DNA from: a virus
Reading direction: 5' to 3' (one strand)
DNA length: 36,954 nt
Virus record (IMG/VR): IMGVR_UViG_3300025132_000121
Location: 1-36,954 of that record
Part shown: piece after piece, positions 19,201-25,928 of the stretch
How positions within the stretch are numbered: the first letter of the stretch is position 1
Layout of the letters: the number at the start of each line of letters is the position of its first letter
Notes under the pieces: model-generated
Seen by the model: the letters and a program-made list of their open reading frames with translations, nothing else
Told to the model about the DNA's origin: nothing
Database searches by the model: none
Position numbers and translations under genes: made by a program

Positions 19201-20401
19201 GCTTTACCTTAAGCAAAATCCTACCAAGCTTCAGAAAGCCAAACGGTTTGCTACTGCTTGGAATGATCAGTTGGCGGAAGTCGCTACAGCACTCGACAAC
19301 TTCTATCGTGTGTCGATTTTTGTAGATGGCTTGAACGACGGTGTGTCTCCTGGTCAAGCAGCTGGCCTCGCAAGACGAGCTGCATTTGACTACAGTGCGC
19401 TTACCGATTTCGAGCAACGCATCATGCGTAACACCATCATGTTTTACAGCTACATGCGTAAAAACATGGACCTGTTCTTCGATGCTCTCCTTACTGACCC
19501 GTCTCGAGTCACGAACCAGCTCCGACTGACAAATGGCTTGCATCGAGCAAACTTAGATGACGAGTCACAAGTTGTTTTGCCTGAGTACATTCAAGCACGA
19601 TTAGGAGTTGCTACGGCAAAACCGATTATCAACAAGCACGTCAACAGTGCTCGTATGTACGTACTGCCTAACACTCCAATCATGGATTCAATGAATCTAA
19701 TGATTGACACGTATGACGCAGTGCGTGGAAATGCTGACGCCGCTCGAATGTTGTTTAGCAAAGTTACCCCTTGGTATCAGGCGCCTGCGGTGTTTGCTCT
19801 TGGCGTAGACCCGTTCTATGGTGGTGAGGTAGACCGCTACAACAAGATACCTGCGTGGCTTATGGAGTGGGACTTGGCCGTAACGGGTGGTCAGCTCGGA
19901 CTGTTGTTGGAAGTGGAGAGAGAAAGCAACAGAAACGACAGATTGAGAACTTCACACGACGACTCTTACAGGCAGTTCTACAACGCCAAGAACGGTAAGC
20001 TTTGGTGGGCCTATCGCAATTTGCTTCAAATACCTGGTACTGGTCGCTCCATGAGCATCATTACACAAGTAGACCAAGCAAATTTGGGAATCGTAGAGGC
20101 GATCACCGATATGCTCCGTACTGCCCGACTTGAAGCTGAAGAACTTGGACTAGCTGATGAGAAAGACCGTGAGTGGGAGTTCATCGACGGCGACACCATG
20201 AGCCCTAAGGTTGGCCTCACACCACTCGATCATATTCTAGGTATTGGTGGAGTTCGTACCACCTTAGTACCGAATGTACAGTTTGCTCGCGAAAGAGCCC
20301 TCAAAGACTTACGTAGAGAATACAGGAAGAGATTCCCTCAAAGCCAAGACCCATTCGAGCAACGAGCTCAACAGCGTCAGTTTGACCCAGGCGAGTTTTA
20401 G
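13295..20401 (+). CDS. Giant virion protein (2368 aa), putative ejection protein
   Basis: GTG start with weak AGGG upstream; no better start was seen. The N-terminal 1000 residues are acidic and helical with no catalytic motif that I recognise. The C-terminal third contains the most distinctive block: NPAYYTANFMGG (about 1873-1884), then a Lys/Gln-rich helix region, then FDYSALTDFEQRIMRNTIMF and FYSYMRKNMDLFFDAL (about 2030-2067). 'Phe-Asp-Tyr...Phe-Glu...Met-Arg...Phe-Tyr...Arg-Lys-Asn' recurs in very large phage structural proteins of otherwise different N-termini; its exact role is unknown to me. Size, position and helical nature suggest a protein ejected with the DNA. I saw no lysozyme, transglycosylase or RNA polymerase motif. 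Confidence 0.65.
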   Translation: MAEETETSTLPDVDPYAELKAYEESIFGADTQQVDVDDYLASTLRSDVQRLPQTDEEVEQQQIESGYMPLPGREMDLDPATPVEIEDYFFEVYDHIFQGQLNRGKTEQQAEKIASEQARSALIYNLVGEVPKPTDPDAKGILAAGGRVFGSRKLYGMRDADTPKKAFDMRMEENRNAELEIREMVQEEGAMAVLGKVWEGSEPMTIEEAKKSGIGIDRQSFWGRDRQDGVDDDVSFFDDAYIPFGIKNIPELIERAAIKINIPGMFANVFLDEDEREAYLKETKLALPTENFERIVETVELAHEKGLNDKQIEDQLGDEIGSTLMQQSFDDLPSGFQVAKPSVDLFKKSVNANNDRFTLSNNDQLRGAALLVQEGASDKVIQKALNDVSFGALPEEVWAGSVRSTVPLVRQSIETAKRVIEAKGDAGRAARVLEKGIESTLFSAEQVGDEIKVMENTLGKALRMLGVFTEGVAEIDGTFGLTEDAVKQKLKAVGLPEELSILPGLGVGNILNVTPASRDFYFNYGMRDMDSTWLSRTLANIETGNVGFTTHLTNEARKDGFERGTPEFHTKLFIGGALDFLVPWEKLHLAPVAHTTKAAARGASLTRKLNVSGYRGRAFLAGFSPAMYNRIYKTFERASLAADNIRRRLPDEIDAPALKSLLDQDDAFRAAQDVDVEVAVDDVATDFRPLTYTERKFADQIFDQMQAGKTFDDASEAIKDGYSPDVFETAADVTESAVRHVIETEEGIGLFPSGKPGTPEYRPGAIPFEVDQQTKRVLAAAGIRYEDIRDQLGKLAASNADEYTKNLRAFSAMGADEDTLELRNSKPYKKVRDQLDKLVEDGDMTPEEKVTLLAMMETRAHNTSGVETMYKKIKDPESYFEATTIERVATKLDDGSDGPPAFKIKTTLSKNAADEISMNSVKQLIDIFADEDTLSMTRLLDNDLELLVDLMGKRWTAEFIKNKIGNTKPREIQPNKMPSNTLNEAGKTIFERRLRTLIEGSGRLGADTVSMRELLANLTSVYARMGDGAKAAIIPSITKRANLNELLKPDRFFRPDIINRNVGRPNRPGTMVRVSGDLSARISEGRRAKTGRKRVFADVDAQPEYVKQALGITDDMQEVDAVDVYARAIGYVVAETMKKEEASKALRGMDLVNLTSATFVTREKAKSIRRSVNARLASVLGISNRSKISGITYLDAKKLKGIADAKSNTISLNETQQASFKVFIQRLASEPFVATRMPQELVGPGAKLDSISFENYNRVVELMQDVEAGAFARRTVYTEAISKSLAYSLLGAFRSGPIAKISGPIPPLNKFVTGVERMFKLDDPLSAVRPELKELLRRELTKLENVRSDVIKIARDARRQKPDATIEQIFDSLRNQLEGDMMMTPDQVEILLGNVELFTDKGEYIGKQGLLSIFNEFTTAEIARIDAEFAASEQAKGVDVAPQQLKPSQAEIIASEDVMTPDQFIEGLSSGKKLPSPIIEGESRLQYLTKSSTRALLQDLCSSGSFHGLPEEINTALTLLERYSTDEGLTAAAVAKLDDVERISIADSLFTIQEELERRAKYVRNRGQTILTAMSGETRDAAKNVDTVQLAHAYRLFHQGGKGWQQLYDFVQSQGADLGLDVDKIGKFSPAQAFLEMTVRLMAEDKLLGLYDVMVQHGMPGANVNYRMPKKIVSPTGAEVSIERSHAFYDRVRAYMDQIFKANDITEVVEATADAPERIRKPRVPTGSQDVKYRFAAFEEKGDEVTGNFHDLDAQLAAEEALVRFGVRTLTNGQELDTIVFPDGSVTYGPKGIKDEIDQALLRAASVGKAFGSEAAERLRVADVGAPFVPGEKTTTVKNYSRVANAITALAEIFPITFTNIKRGVTTGLFIPNPAYYTANFMGGALQLVTAVNPVKGFSMLTKNPKMVGAVVARMFGEGTHRPFGNKILVAKNGMIYNADQIADMAIAYRLNSSFIQAETQRSMAEDIKLYLKQNPTKLQKAKRFATAWNDQLAEVATALDNFYRVSIFVDGLNDGVSPGQAAGLARRAAFDYSALTDFEQRIMRNTIMFYSYMRKNMDLFFDALLTDPSRVTNQLRLTNGLHRANLDDESQVVLPEYIQARLGVATAKPIINKHVNSARMYVLPNTPIMDSMNLMIDTYDAVRGNADAARMLFSKVTPWYQAPAVFALGVDPFYGGEVDRYNKIPAWLMEWDLAVTGGQLGLLLEVERESNRNDRLRTSHDDSYRQFYNAKNGKLWWAYRNLLQIPGTGRSMSIITQVDQANLGIVEAITDMLRTARLEAEELGLADEKDREWEFIDGDTMSPKVGLTPLDHILGIGGVRTTLVPNVQFARERALKDLRREYRKRFPQSQDPFEQRAQQRQFDPGEF

Positions 20402-20468
20402 TACGAATATCTCCCAAATCGTGATACCATTTTCCCGCAACCTTCCCTTTCCCTATATGGAGTAAATC

Positions 20469-21074
20469 ATGTCCCAAATCCCTGCACTTTCGGGCGGTCG
20501 CGCCCTTACACACGGTATCGCAATGATGGTCGACCACGGAGCTGGTGGTGGAGCCAAGATGCACGTTGGTGGTCAAGCAAACGCTCAAGTCGCTGCTGGA
20601 ACCTCTCACGAGAACAGCACTGACGAAGGCACTTTGTCCGTCTTCACTATCCCAGCAAACACCTTGGTTGCTGGCTCTACGATTCGCTTCTACGCTGCTG
20701 GAATTGTCGAGGACAACAACAGTACAGATACGCTGAAGACTCTCATTCGCCTCGGCACAAGCACCACCGACCGCAGCAACACTGAGGTGTTTTCATCAGC
20801 AGCCGTAGATGTCGCAGACGCTGATATTTACTGCTGGCACGGAATGATTCAGATCCGCACCTCTGGCTCCAGTGGAACCGCCGTTGCCATGGCTAGCTTC
20901 CAAGACCCAGACGCTTCAGGTACTGCTCCTAAGTGGAACTACAAGGCGAGCTTTGCTGTAGATACGACATCTGCTCTGCGTCTTGCCGTCACAGGTGATT
21001 GGAGTGTCGCTCACGCCGACAACGAGGCCAACTCGGAAATCTTCGTGGTAGACATCGTCAACCCGTCCACTTGA
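20469..21074 (+). CDS. Beta-rich virion or fibre protein
   Basis: This 201-aa protein has a short N-terminal Gly-rich segment (GGRALTHGIAMMVDHG, then GAGGGAKMHVGG) and then strands of a jelly-roll-like repeat: LSVFTIPANTLVAGSTIRF, then TDTLKTLIRLGT, TAVAMASFQD, and the ending NSEIFVVDIVNPS. The 'IPANTLxAGSxIRFxAxG' strand is common in phage tail or capsid appendages. TATGGAG precedes the ATG by 7 nt. It begins the fibre block after a 67-nt gap from the giant gene, and is followed by a UUCG hairpin, so it may be expressed more strongly than the genes after it. Exact location in the virion is unknown. Confidence 0.6.
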   Translation: MSQIPALSGGRALTHGIAMMVDHGAGGGAKMHVGGQANAQVAAGTSHENSTDEGTLSVFTIPANTLVAGSTIRFYAAGIVEDNNSTDTLKTLIRLGTSTTDRSNTEVFSSAAVDVADADIYCWHGMIQIRTSGSSGTAVAMASFQDPDASGTAPKWNYKASFAVDTTSALRLAVTGDWSVAHADNEANSEIFVVDIVNPST

Positions 21075-21091
21075 TTCTGAGTCATTGATTC

Positions 21092-21111
21092 GAGGGGGCT
21101 TCGGCCCCCTC
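21092..21111 (+). terminator. UUCG-loop hairpin, possible weak terminator
   Basis: GAGGGGGC (21092-21099), loop TTCG, GCCCCCTC (21104-21111) form a perfect 8-bp GC-rich stem with the very stable C(UUCG)G loop. Only a mixed tail (ACTCAACCTTTCTTTG) follows, so it may be a partial terminator or an RNA processing or stability hairpin rather than a full stop. Confidence 0.6.
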
Positions 21112-21136
21112 ACTCAACCTTTCTTTGGAGGCTCAG

Positions 21137-21565
21137 ATGCCAAGAGCTGGCTTCATTACAAACACGGCAGTGACCAACATCACGTCGACAAGTGCGTTCA
21201 CATCCACGTTGCTTGCAGAGCAGACGACTGGTACACCCAGTGATGCTCGGTCTCGTGCGATGCCTGGTGCTTGCTCGTTATCTCAGCTGGACCTCGTACT
21301 GACTGAGTACGCAGGCACGGGCACAATCGAAGTCTACATGACTTGGGACTCGACCGGCGACGACCCATTGACCTCCAAGGTGACTAGCGTATCGGTCACT
21401 GAAGGTGGCTCATCAAACACCGTTCACTGCGTCATTTCACTCGACAAGTTGTTCGTGACTGCACCATCGGGTCAGACTGCAACGGGTAAGTGCTACGTGT
21501 GGATTAAGCCTTCCGAAGCATGCAAGGTGTCCAAGGCTCGATTGCACTGGCACGACCACACATAA
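21137..21565 (+). CDS. Small beta-rich virion protein
   Basis: The ATG at 21137 is chosen over a TTG at 21125 because GGAGG lies within 6 nt and the TTG would overlap it. The 142-aa product is Thr/Ser/Val-rich with no helix-forming stretch, and has strands such as SQLDLVLTEYAGTGTIEVYM (about 49-68) and KCYVWIKPSEACKVSKARLHW near the end. It has two Cys close to the C-terminus (about 118 and 128). No family is recognised. Size and composition match the fibre-associated or cap proteins of its neighbours. The stop TAA begins the TAAGGAGCTCACATG start cassette of the next gene. Confidence 0.55.
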   Translation: MPRAGFITNTAVTNITSTSAFTSTLLAEQTTGTPSDARSRAMPGACSLSQLDLVLTEYAGTGTIEVYMTWDSTGDDPLTSKVTSVSVTEGGSSNTVHCVISLDKLFVTAPSGQTATGKCYVWIKPSEACKVSKARLHWHDHT

Positions 21566-21577
21566 GGAGCTCACATG
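21563..21577 (+). promoter_or_regulatory. Start cassette TAAGGAGCTCACATG (copy 1)
   Basis: The stop codon of the upstream gene, a strong ribosome-binding site and the next ATG are packed in 15 nt. Nearly the same string occurs at 25302-25316, 25913-25928, 30215-30229 (- strand) and 32174-32188 (- strand). Confidence 0.8.
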
Positions 21578-23665
21578 CCAACCTTCAACGGGTCATTCAC
21601 AGGTCGCGGTCAGAAAGTTAGCGGTACTGATGTAGACGCATCGGGTACCGTATTCATACAAGAGCGTGCAGACGCTCAGGCAGACGAAGCCGGCAAGGGT
21701 CAACTCTGGGTCGACAATCAGACTCCGTGTGAACTGTACTTCACCACGGATGCTGGAAACGACATCCAGATTACGTCTGGTACATCGATTGCCGGTGGTG
21801 GTGGTGGTACTGCCGCAGATGACATCAGCACGGGTGACGCCGCAGTTACTATCGCCACATCGAGCGGCAACATTACCCTTGATGCCCAAGCAGGCGATGC
21901 TGACATTATTTTCAAGGGCACCGACGATACCAGTGACATTACCGCACTGACTCTCGATATGTCAGAAGCTGGTGCGGCTCTGTTTAACGCTGCCGTTACT
22001 GTTGGTACCGACCTTACCGTCACAGGCGGCGACATCACTTACGGAGCCACAAACTCTACGCTTGCTGTGGGGGCTACAGCCCATGATGCAGCAGGTGCTA
22101 CGCTTAATATTTCTGGCGGAGCGCCTACTGCGGGCACAAGCAATAACCAAGCTGGTGGCTCGGTTACCATCTCTGGTGGCCAAGGTAAGGGTAGCGGTGC
22201 CGGTGGCGACATCGTCTTCAAGACCGCGAACGCTGGATCCTCCGGCAGCAGCTTGAACTCTCTCGCTACAGCCTTGACGATTAGCGACGATTTGTCTTCG
22301 ACTTTCGCTGGTGTGGTGAACACCGGGGTTGTGACTAGCACCGTTACTGCTGCTACTGGAGTGACGCTCGATCAAAACTTCAGCGTTACCGATGCCTCTA
22401 GCACTATCGGACTCGACATAGACTTTGACAAGACGGGCGCAAGTACGTCTGACAATACGATGATTGGCATCAATGTCGACATGGACAACACTACAGCCAC
22501 CAACGGCACAAACGAGATGGTTGGCGCCAAGTTGACTCCGACGCTTCAACATGCGTCAGCGGCGGGTACAACGCTGGTTAAAGGCATTGAAATCACTGCG
22601 ACTGGTAGTGGGCCAGGAAACACTACGACCAGAGCCTTGGACTTGACTGCAACAGGCGCAGACTTCAACCAAGGCGTGTTCATGAAGATTGATGACGGTG
22701 GTCCCGACATCAAGATGCTCAGTTCAGCCGACACTGGAGACTTCTGCACAATCGCTACTGGTGCGAATGGTGCCCTGACCATCACGACTACCGACGATGA
22801 CGGCGCGAATGCAGACATCAATCTTGAGCCCGATGGCGATGTCGTTATCAAGAACACAGTCAATGACTCTACTGCCGCAGTCCTCCGGTTTGTAAAAGAC
22901 AAGGGCGCTGCTGGTGCTGATGCAGATGGTTGTGGTGAGATTGAGTTCTTCGGAGACGATGACAACCAAGACAATATTCTTTTCGCGAAGGTCAGGGCTG
23001 AAGTAGCCGACGCATCAAACGGTGCCGAGGGTGGCCGGCTGATGCTCGGTGTAGCCACTCACGATGGGGAGTTTCAGAACGGCCTCGTAATCGAAGATGG
23101 AAGCGCTGAGGATGAAGTCAACGTCATTATCGGTAACGTAACTACATCAAAGACAAGCGTTTCAGGTGCTCTTGGTGTTCGAGACACAGCGCCCAAAGTT
23201 TCTCTGAATGTCATTCATGACTACAACTTAGTTACTTTTGAGAACCAACTTGCAGATGGGGAAGGCGGTGGTCGCGTTCTTCGCTATAGCCCAGGGGCCG
23301 ATGATACCCTGACTGTTGGTCAGCTTTACTTCTTGCATACTGATGGGACGTGGGATCAAACAGATGCTGACGCTGTTGCTACTGGTGCAACGCAGATGCT
23401 TGGTATTGGTCTCGGGAACGCAAGAACCGCAGGCTGCTTGATGGAGGGTTTTATTCGTATCCCATCGACCGAGATTCTAAATGTTCCCGGATCTGGTGCT
23501 GTAGATGGGCTTCCTATTTATGTCAGCACGACGGCTGGACACCTTGACTTTACCGCACCTTCCGGTGGGGGTGACTTCGTAAGAATCGTAGGTCACGCGC
23601 TTGATGACGACGGTGGTGACGTACTTATTTACTTCAACCCATCTAACAACCACGTTGAGCTATAA
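21575..23665 (+). CDS. Long tail or surface fibre protein
   Basis: This 696-aa protein is acidic, with few aromatic or basic residues. Residues about 75-235 hold repeating short strands such as NITLDAQAGDADIIFKGTDD and a block with NISGGAPTAGTSNNQAGG then SGGQGKGSGAGGDIVFKTA; this glycine/serine fibre pattern is widespread in aquatic phage fibres. After a beta-rich middle, the end (about 590-696) has GGRVLRYSPG, YFLHTDGTWDQTDADA, and GLPIYVSTTAGHLDF then RIVGHALDDDGGDVLIYFNP, a typical C-terminal receptor or cap domain. No enzyme motif was seen. The gene likely encodes a trimeric appendage; the following gene starts by 1-nt overlap and may be its partner. Confidence 0.7.
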   Translation: MPTFNGSFTGRGQKVSGTDVDASGTVFIQERADAQADEAGKGQLWVDNQTPCELYFTTDAGNDIQITSGTSIAGGGGGTAADDISTGDAAVTIATSSGNITLDAQAGDADIIFKGTDDTSDITALTLDMSEAGAALFNAAVTVGTDLTVTGGDITYGATNSTLAVGATAHDAAGATLNISGGAPTAGTSNNQAGGSVTISGGQGKGSGAGGDIVFKTANAGSSGSSLNSLATALTISDDLSSTFAGVVNTGVVTSTVTAATGVTLDQNFSVTDASSTIGLDIDFDKTGASTSDNTMIGINVDMDNTTATNGTNEMVGAKLTPTLQHASAAGTTLVKGIEITATGSGPGNTTTRALDLTATGADFNQGVFMKIDDGGPDIKMLSSADTGDFCTIATGANGALTITTTDDDGANADINLEPDGDVVIKNTVNDSTAAVLRFVKDKGAAGADADGCGEIEFFGDDDNQDNILFAKVRAEVADASNGAEGGRLMLGVATHDGEFQNGLVIEDGSAEDEVNVIIGNVTTSKTSVSGALGVRDTAPKVSLNVIHDYNLVTFENQLADGEGGGRVLRYSPGADDTLTVGQLYFLHTDGTWDQTDADAVATGATQMLGIGLGNARTAGCLMEGFIRIPSTEILNVPGSGAVDGLPIYVSTTAGHLDFTAPSGGGDFVRIVGHALDDDGGDVLIYFNPSNNHVEL

Positions 23666-24798
23666 TGGCTGACTACACTAAATATAATGGTGTTGCCGCA
23701 GCAGACATTATTAAGATTGACGGTGTAGCGGTTGGTAGTATCGTAAAGTGTGACGGCGCGACTAAGCCTTCTTCAGGCGCAACATATTGGTTTGCTGTAG
23801 GTGACGACAGAAGAGTTGGCTACATTACCGATGCCGATCTTAAAGCAGGAAATGATTGGACTGACTATGACTCATTCCAGGGTGGTAGCAGTCCAAACCC
23901 ATCTAGTAGTATCGATCATATTTCTGTTGCATACGGTAAAGATGAAAATGGCGATGAAATATGGGTTGGTACGTATGCGGATGACTCATGCGAGTTGTCA
24001 TACAAAGAAGGTATCCCGAGTTCGGGTCCATGGACTGGTGTAAATTCATTGAGTGGTGGTGGAGGCTTAACTGGACGAAGAGACCAAGTTCAGTGGGGTA
24101 ATGATGTTTGGATCGCGGTCGGCAAGATGGGTGGACCTGATGTTTTCAGATCAACCAATGGTAAGGACTGGAGTCACGTTGATGTTAGTGGCGCTAGTGG
24201 GATTAACAGTGAACGTGCTTATGCTTTGGCATCTAATGGTACTGGAACTTGGTGGTTCGCGCAGCAAAATAGAATTTACCAAAGTACTAATGATGGTTCA
24301 TCTTGGAGCCTGCTTCACACACTACTCGATTCAAGCAATGCAGATCCTGGTGATATTAGAGTTTTAGCGTATACCAACTCTACGCTTTTTGCTGGAGTCA
24401 ATGGTGGAGAGTGTTTTACTGCGGCGGCATCAGATTTAACTGACTGGTCAACTGAAACTACTATTAGTAATCATGGTGGGGCATGTTTCCAATTTGATAC
24501 TCGCGTTGCCGCCGCTGGTGGTCGCGTCATAGCTGTAGGCGGCCAGCTTAAATCAATAATTGATATTAATGGTAAAACCATAACCGTAGTTGAAAATGGT
24601 GTGGACTTCATCAGTGGAACTACTCACGGAACTTTGTCGGCTATATCAACAGACGGATCTGGAACGTGGTGCGTGGCTTGTTTCACTGGAGACATGTTTT
24701 TTAGCACCGATAACGGCGTAAACTTTAGTGCTTCTGAGCAAAACATGGGCGGCAAGGACATGCTAGATTGCGCCCCCAACGTATACTTGCCTCTATAG
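23665..24798 (+). CDS. Beta-propeller protein, putative receptor-binding or glycan-binding
   Basis: This 377-aa protein starts by TAATG overlap with the fibre gene. The N-terminus repeats a short motif twice (YNGVAAADIIKIDGVAVGS), an attachment segment often found in phage fibre tips. The rest contains BNR/sialidase-type blades with the S-x-D/N-x-G-x-x-W/F pattern: STNGKDWSHV (about 158-167), STNDGSSWSLL (about 208-218), STDNGVNFSAS (about 345-355). I see no clear catalytic set of a sialidase, so binding rather than hydrolysis is favoured. By eye its DNA is richer in A+T than its neighbours, hinting at recent transfer. Confidence 0.6.
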   Translation: MADYTKYNGVAAADIIKIDGVAVGSIVKCDGATKPSSGATYWFAVGDDRRVGYITDADLKAGNDWTDYDSFQGGSSPNPSSSIDHISVAYGKDENGDEIWVGTYADDSCELSYKEGIPSSGPWTGVNSLSGGGGLTGRRDQVQWGNDVWIAVGKMGGPDVFRSTNGKDWSHVDVSGASGINSERAYALASNGTGTWWFAQQNRIYQSTNDGSSWSLLHTLLDSSNADPGDIRVLAYTNSTLFAGVNGGECFTAAASDLTDWSTETTISNHGGACFQFDTRVAAAGGRVIAVGGQLKSIIDINGKTITVVENGVDFISGTTHGTLSAISTDGSGTWCVACFTGDMFFSTDNGVNFSASEQNMGGKDMLDCAPNVYLPL

Positions 24799-24807
24799 GG
24801 AGAAATA

Positions 24808-24909
24808 ATGAAGGATTTCATCGACCAACTTTTTTGTTCACAGAAGCGCATCTCTTGGCGACGACTGGCTGTGCTCGCTCTCGGAACCGTACTGCTGGCA
24901 AGCGGCTAA
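24808..24909 (+). CDS. 33-aa membrane peptide
   Basis: This ORF is too short for standard gene calls. ATG at 24808 follows TAGGGAGAAATA. The peptide begins MKDFIDQLFCSQKRISWRRL, then has a hydrophobic end AVLALGTVLLASG, i.e. a basic N-terminus and a single membrane segment. Gene spacing on both sides (9 nt before, 17 nt after) suggests it is a real coding unit. It could be a small holin, antiholin or other phage membrane peptide; no family is certain. Confidence 0.5.
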   Translation: MKDFIDQLFCSQKRISWRRLAVLALGTVLLASG

Positions 24910-24926
24910 TCACTTAAGGAAAAGTC

Positions 24927-25304
24927 ATGGCTCTGTCTTCAGCTCAGTTTGACAACACAGTTCTCACATACAAAATCATCAAGCAGACCATTACGAACGC
25001 TACCGCAAACGTAGATGTGACGTCCGAGTCTGGGAAGCTGTATGAGATTTCTTTGGTCAACAACTCATCTTCGAACGCTTATTTCAAAGCCACACTGGAT
25101 GATGATGTCGTGACGCCTGGAACCACTATTCCCGAGCTGATGATTCGTGTGAATGCTGCAGAATCCAAACGCTGGCACATCCCTGCTGGGCTGTCATTTA
25201 CCAAACTCAGCTTTTGGGCCGTGACCAATCCAACGGACAACAACACTACGTCTCCAACCCTGAACAGTGGTAACGGTCTAGTTACTACTTTGGTTACCTC
25301 ATAG
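24927..25304 (+). CDS. Small beta-sandwich paralogue 1
   Basis: This 125-aa protein starts with MALSSAQFDNTVLTYKIIKQ and contains SGKLYEISLVNNSS (about 35-48), IPAGLSFTKLSFWAVT (about 91-106) and a C-terminal strand GLVTTLVTS. The same order of elements (Gly-x-x-Tyr-x-I strand, then an IPxGL strand, then a LSF/W strand, then a final strand) appears in the genes at 26193 and, more distantly, at 25314 and 26549. No helical or catalytic segment was seen. SD sequence TAAGGAAAAG precedes the ATG. Likely a small virion decoration or fibre component; the exact role is not visible. Confidence 0.6.
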   Translation: MALSSAQFDNTVLTYKIIKQTITNATANVDVTSESGKLYEISLVNNSSSNAYFKATLDDDVVTPGTTIPELMIRVNAAESKRWHIPAGLSFTKLSFWAVTNPTDNNTTSPTLNSGNGLVTTLVTS

Positions 25305-25316
25305 GGAGCTCACATG
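25302..25316 (+). promoter_or_regulatory. Start cassette TAGGGAGCTCACATG (copy 2)
   Basis: It differs from copy 1 only in the stop codon (TAG for TAA). It joins paralogue 1 and paralogue 2. Confidence 0.8.
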
Positions 25317-25697
25317 GCAGTAACTACTGGAACAGTACCGGCAGCTCTTGCTGACACAATAGTGACCGACAGTGCCGTCGATGACGCAAATCCTGTTCAG
25401 GCTAATTCTGGATCAACGACTTGGTACTACCTGATTGGTGACGGCTCAAGTGGAGTTATCACCACAAGCACTTCATACATCAAGGTGTATGACGGTACAT
25501 CGGGGGCGCCAGATAGCAACAACCCAGACTATGTGTTCCCGGTGCCCGCCGGTGAAAAAATAGAGTATGTCTGCTCTGAAGGAAACGCTTTAGCTGGCGG
25601 CCTGCGTTACTTTGGGACATCTACAAAAGCAAACGGCTCTACTCAAGCGCCAACTACAGCTGCCAACGCATTGGTAGCCAAATTCCTTTTCATCTAG
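25314..25697 (+). CDS. Small beta-sandwich paralogue 2
   Basis: This 127-aa protein is the most divergent family member. It keeps a TTWYYLIGDG strand, SYIKVYDG (similar to the 'xLKLFDAE' strand of paralogue 3), a VFPVPAGEKIEYVC strand and an ALVAKFLFI end (similar to the other final strands). No signal peptide or membrane segment was seen. It starts by cassette copy 2 and is followed by a holin-like gene. It is likely a virion protein like its paralogues, but could be an independent small protein of similar fold. Confidence 0.5.
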   Translation: MAVTTGTVPAALADTIVTDSAVDDANPVQANSGSTTWYYLIGDGSSGVITTSTSYIKVYDGTSGAPDSNNPDYVFPVPAGEKIEYVCSEGNALAGGLRYFGTSTKANGSTQAPTTAANALVAKFLFI

Positions 25698-25705
25698 GAG
25701 AGATC

Positions 25706-25915
25706 ATGGAAACATTGAAAGCCAAGCTGGCCTCGAGAAAGTTCTGGGCAGCATTCATCGGAGCTCTGCTTCCCCCAGTGCTTGCGTTCGTGAGCGAAGA
25801 CATCGGTTTGGGCGAAGCACTCAAGCTTTCTGCCGGCGTGTGCGTCTCGTACATTCTGGGTCAAGGTTACGTAGACGCAGCTGAGAAGAAGGCTGTGGCT
25901 GCAAGCGCAGAGTAA
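25706..25915 (+). CDS. Small holin-like membrane protein
   Basis: This 69-aa protein has a basic N-terminus (LKAKLASRKFW), a hydrophobic segment about 14-29 (AAFIGALLPPVLAFVS), a second about 41-53 (AGVCVSYILGQGY), and a charged C-terminus (VDAAEKKAVAAS). The pattern 'SRKFWxAxIGA...YILGQGxVDA' occurs in small phage membrane proteins often annotated as holins. The start ATG follows TAGGAGAGATC. It sits among fibre paralogues rather than in the lysis set, so holin activity is not certain. Confidence 0.5.
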   Translation: METLKAKLASRKFWAAFIGALLPPVLAFVSEDIGLGEALKLSAGVCVSYILGQGYVDAAEKKAVAASAE

Positions 25916-25928
25916 GGAGCTCATTATG
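25913..25928 (+). promoter_or_regulatory. Start cassette TAAGGAGCTCATTATG (copy 3)
   Basis: A one-base-longer version of copy 1, joining the holin-like gene to the next gene. Confidence 0.75.

Noticed and set aside
13295-20401. Giant protein as an N4-type virion RNA polymerase
   Set aside because: None of the expected polymerase motifs was seen, and the C-terminal block instead matches other giant structural proteins.
13295-20401. Giant protein as a tape measure protein
   Set aside because: No tail-tube, chaperone or terminator genes of a long tail are nearby, and the sequence lacks the usual long hydrophobic and repeat pattern.
22546-23058. 170-aa and other long - strand ORFs inside the fibre gene
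   Set aside because: Reverse frame of a low-stop-codon Ala/Gly/Thr-rich gene; composition is Pro/Ser/Ala and no motif is present.
23660-23667. TATAAT at the start of the propeller gene
   Set aside because: It overlaps the stop and start codons (TATAATG), with no matching -35; likely chance.
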